Positions 53,206 through 58,808 of a DNA stretch of 58,808 bases are shown piece by piece; positions within the stretch are counted from its first letter, which is position 1, and each line of letters starts with the position of its first letter. Where the stretch lies: positions 1 through 58,808 of the forward strand of contig NZ_JAAGNI010000511.1 in the NCBI RefSeq assembly GCF_010550605.1. The letters are read 5' to 3'. The translations under genes and the position numbers were made by a program. The notes under the pieces were generated by a model. It saw only the letters and a list, made by a program, of their open reading frames with translations. It searched no databases and was not told the origin of the DNA. Origin of the DNA: Streptomyces sp. SID9727. Its GTDB lineage: Bacteria; Actinomycetota; Actinomycetes; Streptomycetales; Streptomycetaceae.

Positions 53206-54645
53206 CTACGAGAACGGGTCGAAGTCCCGGTACTCCTCGGCGACCTCGTCGCGCTCCGCCTCGCGGTCGCGGCGTCGCTGAGCGGCCGGACGCGGCTCCT
53301 CCAGGCGGTGGTCCTCGCCACGGCGGCCCAGCATCTCGGCACCGGCGGTCACCGTCGGCTCCCAGTCGAAGACGACCGCGTTGTCCTCGGCGCCGATCGC
53401 CACGCCGTCGCCCGCCCGGGCCCCGGCCTTGCGCAGCTGGTCCTCGACACCGAGCCGGGCGAGCCGGTCCGCGAGGTAGCCGACGGCCTCGTCGTTGTTG
53501 AAGTCGGTCTGGCGCACCCAGCGCTCCGGCTTCTCGCCGCGCACCCGGTAGATGCCGTCCTCCTCCAGCGTGACGGTGAACCCGGCGTCGTCCACGGCCT
53601 TGGGCCGGATGACGATGCGGGTGGCCTCCTCGACCGGCTTGGCGGCGCGCGCCTCGGCGATGATGCCGGCGAGGGCGAACGACAGCTCCTTGAGCCCGGT
53701 CCTGGCGACGGCCGACGCCTCGAAGACGCGGTAGCCGCGCGCCTCCAGGTCGGGACGGATCATGTCCGCGAGGTCCTGGCCGTCCGGGATGTCGATCTTG
53801 TTGAGGACGACGATGCGGGGCCGGTCCTCCAGACCCCCGTACAGCTTCAGTTCCTCCTCGATCACGTCGAGGTCGGAGACCGGGTCGCGGTCGGACTCCA
53901 GCGTCGCCGTGTCCAGTACGTGGACGAGCACCGAGCAGCGCTCGACGTGGCGCAGGAACTCCAGGCCGAGGCCCTTGCCCTGGCTGGCGCCCGGGATCAG
54001 GCCGGGGACGTCCGCGATGGTGTAGACGGTCTCGCCGGCGGTGACCACGCCCAGGTTCGGGACGAGGGTGGTGAAGGGGTAGTCCGCGATCTTCGGCTTC
54101 GCGGCCGAGAGGACCGAGATCAGCGAGGACTTGCCGGCGCTCGGGTAGCCCACGAGGGCCACGTCGGCGACGGTCTTGAGCTCCAGGACGATGTCCCGGG
54201 CCTCGCCGGGCTCCCCGAGCAGCGCGAAGCCGGGGGCCTTGCGCCGGGCGGAGGCCAGCGCGGCGTTGCCGAGGCCGCCGCGGCCGCCCTGGCCCGCGAC
54301 GAAGGCGGTGCCCTGGCCGACGAGGTCGGCGAGCACGTTGCCCTGGCGGTCGAGGACGACGGTGCCATCCGGAACGGGCAGGACCAGGTCCTGGCCCTCC
54401 TTGCCGGTGCGGTGGTCGCCGCCGCCGGGCTGGCCGTTGGTGGCCTTGCGGTGGGGGTGGTGGTGGTAGTCGAGGAGCGTGGTGACGGACTGGTCGACGA
54501 CCAGGGTCACATCGCCGCCGCGGCCGCCGTTGCCGCCGTCCGGGCCGCCGAGCGGCTTGAACTTCTCACGGTGAACGGAGGCACAGCCGTGGCCTCCGTT
54601 ACCCGCGGCGACATGCAGTTCGACGCGGTCCACGAAGGTGGTCAT
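53206..54645 (-). CDS. obg: Obg/CgtA family GTPase
   Basis: 479 residues from ATG 54645, with GGAGG eight bases upstream. Obg binds the 50S subunit and couples ribosome maturation with growth and, in streptomycetes, aerial development. The N-terminal Gly-rich Obg fold (GPDGGNGGRGGDVTLVVDQS, GGRGGLGNAALASARRKAPG) is followed by the G domain with G1 GYPSAGKSSLIS (about residues 165-176), VPGLIPGASQGKGLG, NKIDIP. An OCT domain and an acidic C-terminal tail (EERDE-like, ending FDPFS) complete it. Open reading beyond 54645 is rejected. Confidence 0.97.
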   Translation of the reverse strand: MTTFVDRVELHVAAGNGGHGCASVHREKFKPLGGPDGGNGGRGGDVTLVVDQSVTTLLDYHHHPHRKATNGQPGGGDHRTGKEGQDLVLPVPDGTVVLDRQGNVLADLVGQGTAFVAGQGGRGGLGNAALASARRKAPGFALLGEPGEARDIVLELKTVADVALVGYPSAGKSSLISVLSAAKPKIADYPFTTLVPNLGVVTAGETVYTIADVPGLIPGASQGKGLGLEFLRHVERCSVLVHVLDTATLESDRDPVSDLDVIEEELKLYGGLEDRPRIVVLNKIDIPDGQDLADMIRPDLEARGYRVFEASAVARTGLKELSFALAGIIAEARAAKPVEEATRIVIRPKAVDDAGFTVTLEEDGIYRVRGEKPERWVRQTDFNNDEAVGYLADRLARLGVEDQLRKAGARAGDGVAIGAEDNAVVFDWEPTVTAGAEMLGRRGEDHRLEEPRPAAQRRRDREAERDEVAEEYRDFDPFS

Positions 54646-54711
54646 GGGTGGAACCTCCAGTTGCATACCTGCGGAAAAACTTCGCTCGCCCCCGTAGGGG
54701 CAACACGCGAA

Positions 54712-54751
54712 AGGCGGACCCACTTCCCCTTTCGGGAAGTGAGGTCCGCCT
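54712..54751 (-). terminator. Hairpin between rpmA and obg
   Basis: AGGCGGACCCACTTCCC (54712-54728) pairs with GGGAAGTG (54734-54741) and, after one bulged A, GGTCCGCCT (54743-54751). Transcribed on the minus strand it follows rpmA and precedes obg with TTTCGCG. It may terminate or attenuate the rplU-rpmA transcript. Confidence 0.85.
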
Positions 54752-54783
54752 CCACGTCAAACCGCTCTACGAGCGCCGGGAAT

Positions 54784-55041
54784 TCAGCCGGCGATCGGAA
54801 CGATGTTCACGACCTTGCGGCCACGGTGCGTGCCGAACTCAACCGCACCGGCGGCGAGGGCGAACAGCGTGTCGTCGCCGCCACGGCCGACGCCCGTGCC
54901 CGGGTGGAAGTGGGTGCCGCGCTGGCGGACCAGGATCTCACCGGCGTTGACGGCCTGGCCGCCGAAGCGCTTCACGCCGAGCCGCTGAGCATTGGAATCG
55001 CGCCCGTTCCGGGTGGACGATGCGCCCTTCTTGTGTGCCAT
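54784..55041 (-). CDS. rpmA: 50S ribosomal protein L27
   Basis: 85 residues, starting AHKKGASSTRNGRDSNAQRL, with the L27-typical GVKRFGGQAVNAGEILVRQR and GTHFHPGTGVGRGGDDTLFA. L27 reaches the peptidyl-transferase centre. It sits 14 bases after rplU, in the rplU-rpmA unit. Confidence 0.97.
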   Translation of the reverse strand: MAHKKGASSTRNGRDSNAQRLGVKRFGGQAVNAGEILVRQRGTHFHPGTGVGRGGDDTLFALAAGAVEFGTHRGRKVVNIVPIAG

Positions 55042-55055
55042 GTGTTCTCAGTCCC

Positions 55056-55376
55056 TTACTTCGCAGCCGCGGGAATACCGGTGACCTTGATCGCCGTGTA
55101 CTGCTGGCGGTGACCCTGGCGACGGCGGTAGCCGGTCTTGTTCTTGTAGCGAAGGATGTCGATCTTCGCGCCCTTGTGGTGGTCCACGACCTCGGCCTGG
55201 ACCTTGATGCCGTCGAGCACCCACGGGTCGCTGGTCACGGCGTCGCCGTCGACAACGAGCAGGGTAGAGAGCTCTACCGTGTCGCCAACCTTGGCAGTGG
55301 AAATCTTGTCAACCTCAACGATGTCGCCGACAGCAACCTTGTGCTGGCGACCACCGCTGCGCACGATGGCGTACAC
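55056..55376 (-). CDS. rplU: 50S ribosomal protein L21
   Basis: 106 residues from GTG 55376: YAIVRSGGRQHKVAVGDIVE, then VDHHKGAKIDILRYKNKTGY, QGHRQQYTAIKVTG at the end. It binds 23S rRNA. The 196 bp upstream holds a short hairpin (CTCCCG/CGGGAG around 55471-55488) and a possible TTGACC -35; I see no L21-specific leader structure. Confidence 0.97.
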   Translation of the reverse strand: MYAIVRSGGRQHKVAVGDIVEVDKISTAKVGDTVELSTLLVVDGDAVTSDPWVLDGIKVQAEVVDHHKGAKIDILRYKNKTGYRRRQGHRQQYTAIKVTGIPAAAK

Positions 55377-55572
55377 GCGGATCTCACTCTCACTCGAAGC
55401 GGAAACCCCTGATGCCAGCCGCTCACACGGGTCCGTGAACCCGTGACGATCCGGAGTGGACGAGCGGCCTCTCCCGTACGAGCGGGAGGTCGGTGCTCAG
55501 AGGTGTGGCGAACAAACGCCGACGGTCAAGGTTACGGGGCCTCGCACAGCCGGTCAAACCGGGCCCGGCGCC

Positions 55573-56634
55573 TCAGGCCGCGGCGCTCCTGACGTACTCG
55601 GCGTACGCGTCCCGGATCCCGTCCTCCGACAGGTTCAGGTGCTCCAGGATCGTGTACCGGCCCGGCCGGGTCTTCGGCGCGAACGCCACCACCCGGACGA
55701 ACTCGTCCACCTCGAAGCCCATGTCCTCGGCGGTGACCGGCAGCCCGTGGCGCCGCAGCACCCGGGTCATGCGTACGGACTCCTGGACGGCGCCGCGCAG
55801 ATGCATCGCGAACGCCGCGCCGAGCCCGCACTGCTCACCGTGGCTGGCGGCACGCTGCGGGAAGAGCAGGTCGAAGGCGTGGTTGATCTCGTGGCAGGCG
55901 CCGGAGGCCGGGCGGCTGTCACCGGCCACCGACATCGAGATCCCGGTGAGCACCAGGCCCTCCGCCAGCACCTGGAGGAACGCGTCGTCGCCCAGGCCGC
56001 CCGGGTGGCGCAGCACGGCCTCCCCGGCCTGCCGGGCCATCGCGGCGGCCAGGCCGTCGATGTCCTCGCCGTTGACCCGGTGGGCCAGCTCCCAGTCGGC
56101 CACGGCCGAGATGTTGGACAGCGCGTCCCCGATCCCGGACCGCACGAAGCGGACGGGGGCCTCGCGGATGACGTCGAGGTCGATGACCACGGCGATCGGG
56201 TTCGGCACGCCGTAGGAGCCCCGGCCCGCGTCGTTGTCCAGCGTGGCGACCGGGGAGCACAGCCCGTCGTGGGACAGGTTCGTCGCCACGGCGACCAGGG
56301 GCAGCCCGACGCGCGCCGCGGCGAACTTGGCGCAGTCGATGATCTTGCCGCCGCCGAGGCCGACCACGGCGTCGTACCGCCCGGACTTCATGGCCTCGGC
56401 GAGCTTCACGGCGTCGTTCAGCGTGCCGCCGCCCACCTCGAACCAGGAGGCGCCCGGCAGGCTGGCCGTGAGCCGTTCCCTCAGCGCCCGGCCGGAACCC
56501 CCGCTGATCGCGACCGCCAGCTTGCCCGAGCCGGAGATCCGCTGATCGGCGAGGACGCCCGCCAGATCCGCGAGAGCCCCGGCCCGGATGTCGACGACGA
56601 CCGGCGCGGGTATCAGCCGGGTCAGTACTGGCAC
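55573..56634 (-). CDS. Iron-containing alcohol dehydrogenase / sn-glycerol-1-phosphate dehydrogenase-like enzyme
   Basis: 353 residues from GTG 56634. The GlpA/AraM-type (Fe-ADH_2) fold has GRYDAVVGLGGGKIIDCAKF, TNLSHDGLCSPVATLDNDAG (the family's NDG/SHDG region), VNGEDIDGLAAAMARQAGEA, and metal-ligand His residues in SRPASGACHEINHAFD and SHGEQCGLGAAFAMHL. Relatives reduce dihydroxyacetone phosphate to sn-glycerol-1-phosphate, or other keto-sugar phosphates. It overlaps the upstream nucleotidyltransferase by 13 bp, so the two make one product line. The substrate is inferred. Confidence 0.8.
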   Translation of the reverse strand: MPVLTRLIPAPVVVDIRAGALADLAGVLADQRISGSGKLAVAISGGSGRALRERLTASLPGASWFEVGGGTLNDAVKLAEAMKSGRYDAVVGLGGGKIIDCAKFAAARVGLPLVAVATNLSHDGLCSPVATLDNDAGRGSYGVPNPIAVVIDLDVIREAPVRFVRSGIGDALSNISAVADWELAHRVNGEDIDGLAAAMARQAGEAVLRHPGGLGDDAFLQVLAEGLVLTGISMSVAGDSRPASGACHEINHAFDLLFPQRAASHGEQCGLGAAFAMHLRGAVQESVRMTRVLRRHGLPVTAEDMGFEVDEFVRVVAFAPKTRPGRYTILEHLNLSEDGIRDAYAEYVRSAAA

Positions 56635-57374
56635 GCGATCTTCCTGCCCTTGGCGAGGTCGTCGTGGTTGTCGATCTCGACCCAGCTCACGTCACCGATC
56701 GGCTCCACGTCGACCTTGAAGCCGCGGTTGACGAGCTCCTGGTAGCCGTCCTCGTAGTAGAGGTCCGGGTCGCGCTCGAAGGTGGTCTTCAGCGCGTCGG
56801 CCAGCTCCTCGGCCGCCTCGCCCTCGATGAGGGTGACGCCGATGTACTCACCGGTGGCCTCGGCCGGGTCCATCAGCTTGGTGATCCGCCGGACGCCCTT
56901 GCCGTCCTCCACGACGACCTTCATCTCCTCGTCGGCGAGGGACTTCACCGTGTCGAGGGCGAGGATGATCTTCTTGCCGTCGCCGCGGGCGGCCAGCAGC
57001 GTCTTCTCGACGGAGACCGGGTGCACGGTGTCGCCGTTGGCGAGGATGACGCCGTTCTTGAGGGCGTCCCGGCCGCACCACAGGGAGTAGGCGTTGTTCC
57101 ACTCCTCGGCCTTGTCGTTGTCGATCAGCGTGATACTGACGCCGTACTTGGCCTCCAGCGCGGCCTTGCGCTCGTACAGGGCCTCCTTGCGGTAGCCCAC
57201 GATGATCGCGACCTCGGTGAGACCGACCTCGGCGAAGTTGCCGAGCGTCAGGTCGACGACGGTCAGGCTCTCCTCGTCGCCCTCGGGGCCGACGGGCACG
57301 AGCGCCTTGGGCAGCGTGTCGGTGTAGGGGCGCAGACGACGGCCGGCGCCGGCGGCCAGAATCATGCCGATCAT
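56622..57374 (-). CDS. Sugar/polyol-phosphate nucleotidyltransferase (phosphocholine cytidylyltransferase-like)
   Basis: 250 residues from ATG 57374, with GAGGAG six bases upstream. N-terminal MIGMILAAGAGRRLRPYTDT and LPKALVPVGPEGDEESLTVV is the nucleotide-binding start of LicC/GCD1-type cytidylyl- or thymidylyltransferases, followed by LTEVAIIVGYRKEALYERKA, LANGDTVHPVSVEKTLLAAR and IGDVSWVEIDNHDDLAKGRK, which supplies the metal-binding Asp region. The nucleotide cannot be fixed by eye. It is directly coupled to the dehydrogenase downstream, suggesting a CDP-glycerol-like product. Confidence 0.8.
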   Translation of the reverse strand: MIGMILAAGAGRRLRPYTDTLPKALVPVGPEGDEESLTVVDLTLGNFAEVGLTEVAIIVGYRKEALYERKAALEAKYGVSITLIDNDKAEEWNNAYSLWCGRDALKNGVILANGDTVHPVSVEKTLLAARGDGKKIILALDTVKSLADEEMKVVVEDGKGVRRITKLMDPAEATGEYIGVTLIEGEAAEELADALKTTFERDPDLYYEDGYQELVNRGFKVDVEPIGDVSWVEIDNHDDLAKGRKIACQY

Positions 57375-57437
57375 GGGGTTCTCCTCGGTGCGGTGTTACG
57401 GGTGTCTGGGATCAGGTGCACGGGTGCGGCGGGCGCG

Positions 57438-58328
57438 TCAGAGTTCCGACGTCACGTAGGCGCGCAGCCAGGTACGGAAGTCGGGGCCCAGGTCCTCGCG
57501 CTCGCAGGCGAGGCGGACGATGGCCCGCAGGTAGTCGCCGCGGTCGCCGGTGTCGTAGCGCCGGCCCCGGAAGACCACGCCGTGCACCGGGCCGCCGAGC
57601 TTCTCGTCGGCGGCGAGCTGCTGGAGCGCGTCGGTCAGCTGGATCTCGCCGCCCCGGCCCGGCTCGGTCTCGCGCAGCACGGCGAAGACGGCGGGGTCCA
57701 GGACGTAGCGGCCGATGACCGCGAGATTGCTGGGGGCGTCGCCCGGCTCGGGCTTCTCGACCAGGCCGGTGACCCGGACGATGCCGTCCTCGGGGGTGGG
57801 ATCCACCGCCGCGCACCCGTAGAGGTGGCTCTGTTCGGGCGCCACCTCCATCAGCGCGACGACGCTGCCGCCCTCGCGCTCCCGGATCTCGGTCATCCGG
57901 GTCAGCAGCGGGTCGCGCGGGTCGATCAGGTCGTCGCCGAGGAGCACCGCGAAGGGCTCGTCGCCCACATGGGGTTCCGCGCACAGCACGGCGTGGCCGA
58001 GGCCGCGCGGGTCGCCCTGGCGCACGTAGTGCATGGTGGCGAGGTCGCTCGACTCCTGGACCCGGACCAGCCGCTCGGCGTCGCCCTTGCGGGTCAGCGC
58101 CGACTCCAGCTCGTAGTTCCGGTCGAAGTGGTCCTCCAGCGCGCGCTTGTTGCGCCCGGTGATCATCAGGACGTCGCTCAGCCCCGCGGCGGCGGCCTCC
58201 TCCACGACGTACTGGATCGCCGGCTTGTCCACGACCGGCAGCATCTCCTTGGGAGTCGCCTTCGTCGCCGGCAGGAACCGGGTACCGAGCCCGGCGGCCG
58301 GTATGACGGCCTTCTGGATCTTGCGCAT
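57438..58328 (-). CDS. galU: UTP-glucose-1-phosphate uridylyltransferase
   Basis: 296 residues from ATG 58328. Makes UDP-glucose. Signatures: RKIQKAVIPAAGLGTRFLPA, KATPKEMLPVVDKPAIQYVV, MHYVRQGDPRGLGHAVLCAE, VLLGDDLIDPRDPLLTRMTE, NLAVIGRYVLDPAVFAVLRE and GEIQLTDALQQLAADEKLGG. It is first in a run with the nucleotidyltransferase and dehydrogenase (63-base and overlapping gaps) and behind a terminator that isolates it from the upstream Lys-rich gene. Confidence 0.94.
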   Translation of the reverse strand: MRKIQKAVIPAAGLGTRFLPATKATPKEMLPVVDKPAIQYVVEEAAAAGLSDVLMITGRNKRALEDHFDRNYELESALTRKGDAERLVRVQESSDLATMHYVRQGDPRGLGHAVLCAEPHVGDEPFAVLLGDDLIDPRDPLLTRMTEIREREGGSVVALMEVAPEQSHLYGCAAVDPTPEDGIVRVTGLVEKPEPGDAPSNLAVIGRYVLDPAVFAVLRETEPGRGGEIQLTDALQQLAADEKLGGPVHGVVFRGRRYDTGDRGDYLRAIVRLACEREDLGPDFRTWLRAYVTSEL

Positions 58329-58372
58329 GTGGGGCTTTCGTGTCGGGGGCGGGAGGGCCCGGCGCCGCGACG

Positions 58373-58410
58373 CGGTCCGGCCGGTCCCTGGGACGGGACC
58401 GGCCGGACCG
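58373..58410 (-). terminator. Hairpin terminator upstream of galU
   Basis: GGTCCGGCCGGTCCC (58374-58388) pairs perfectly with GGGACCGGCCGGACC (58395-58409), plus one more C-G pair, with a 6-base loop. It follows the stop of the Lys/Ala-rich gene at 58427. Confidence 0.92.
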
Positions 58411-58426
58411 TGTCACGCGAGGCGGA

Positions 58427-58808
58427 TCAGTCCTCGTCGGCCGCGGCCGTGACGGCCGGGGCGGTCTGCTGCTCCGCCGCCACCGTCTTCTTCGCCGCCG
58501 CCTTCTTGGCCGTCGTCTTCTTCGCGGCCGTCTTCTTGGCCGCGGTCTTCTTGACGGCCGCCTTCTTGGCCGTGGCCTTCTTGGCGGTCTTGCGGGCCGC
58601 CTTCTTGGCCGGAGCCGCTTCGGGCTCCGCCTCCGCCTCGGGGGCCTCCGGGGCCTCAGTGGCCTCGGGGGTCTCGACCACGACGACCGCGGCCTCCTCG
58701 GCGCCCGCGGGGGAACCGGCGGGAGCGCTGACCTTGCGGGTGGCGCGGCGCCGGACACGCGGCGGCGCGGCCGGCTCCTCGGCCGGGGCCTCGGCGTGCG
58801 ACGCCTCG
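58427..58808 (-). CDS. Lys/Ala/Pro-rich C-terminus of a large protein, probably ribonuclease E/G (partial)
   Basis: The last ~127 codons of a gene entering from the right edge, stop TGA at 58429-58427. They read RVRRRATRKVSAPAGSPAG, an acidic Glu/Pro/Ala stretch and then a histone-H1-like run of KKTAAKK/AKKAA repeats (about 50 residues), ending VTAAADED. There is no catalytic domain in view. In streptomycetes rne lies just upstream of rplU-rpmA-obg and its protein ends in a low-complexity tail, so rne is the best guess. Confidence 0.5.
   Translation of the reverse strand, partial: EASHAEAPAEEPAAPPRVRRRATRKVSAPAGSPAGAEEAAVVVVETPEATEAPEAPEAEAEPEAAPAKKAARKTAKKATAKKAAVKKTAAKKTAAKKTTAKKAAAKKTVAAEQQTAPAVTAAADED

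Noticed and set aside
55377..55572. Promoter or L21-type leader upstream of rplU
   Set aside because: TTGACC is visible but no -10 match at proper spacing, and only a short 6-bp hairpin, so it is not reported as a feature.

Overview
The window reads as an ordinary chromosomal stretch of a Streptomyces. The DNA is very G+C-rich with G/C third codon positions, GTG starts are common, TTA codons are almost absent, and the gene order (hrcA-dnaJ, lepA/rpsT, comEA-comEC, leuS, rsfS-LCP-nadD, proA/proB, obg-rpmA-rplU) is the one I remember from the core of Streptomyces chromosomes, around the S. coelicolor SCO2550-SCO2600 region. I see no integrase, transposase, CRISPR array or prophage module.

Layout. 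1-6 kb, minus strand: the N-terminal part of a tricorn-type protease, a lipoprotein, rsmE, a nitronate monooxygenase, and dnaJ and hrcA behind a perfect CIRCE operator. 6-11 kb, plus strand: a metallo-beta-lactamase-fold protein, a DUF3097 protein and a 957-residue membrane protein that displays a periplasmic-binding-protein-like domain. 11-18 kb, minus: hemW, a SpoIIE-type phosphatase with its own ATPase domain, an acyl-CoA ligase and lepA. 18.5-23 kb: rpsT, a repeat-rich gap, holA, YceI, an arylamine N-acetyltransferase, a flavin/F420-type split-barrel protein and a remnant of an acyl-CoA dehydrogenase. 23-32 kb: comEC, comEA, a DegV protein, a single-pass membrane protein and leuS with a Leu-codon leader peptide and attenuator. 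32-35.4 kb: two identical tRNA-Ala(GGC) genes flank a Zn-ribbon protein, an MFS exporter and its divergent TTA-containing regulator. 35.4-45.7 kb: a phosphatase with a CTG start, rsfS, an LCP-family protein, nadD, small membrane proteins, an M48 protease, two related membrane proteins, proA and proB. 45.9-58.3 kb: a cell-surface glycopolymer region (rmlC, rmlD, rmlB, rmlA, galE, a GT2/TagF-type fusion, galU, a nucleotidyltransferase and a glycerol-1-phosphate-dehydrogenase-like enzyme) interrupted by obg-rpmA-rplU. The last 0.4 kb holds the Lys/Ala-rich C-terminus of a protein that is probably an RNase E/G.

How it fits together. Translation and protein-quality genes (rsmE, dnaJ, hrcA, lepA, rpsT, leuS, tRNA-Ala, rsfS, obg, rpmA, rplU) form the conserved backbone. 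The NDP-sugar genes, the GT2/TagF fusion and the LCP protein can together supply and attach a wall-teichoic-acid-like polymer. I recall that the S. coelicolor counterparts SCO2578 and SCO2590 have been linked to such polymers, but I could not check this.

The observations that most deserve follow-up are the leuS attenuation leader, the 957-residue receptor-like protein, the GT2/TagF plus glycerol-1-phosphate chemistry, the two TTA (bldA-type) codons in regulatory genes, and the acyl-CoA dehydrogenase fossil at 22.9-23.0 kb.
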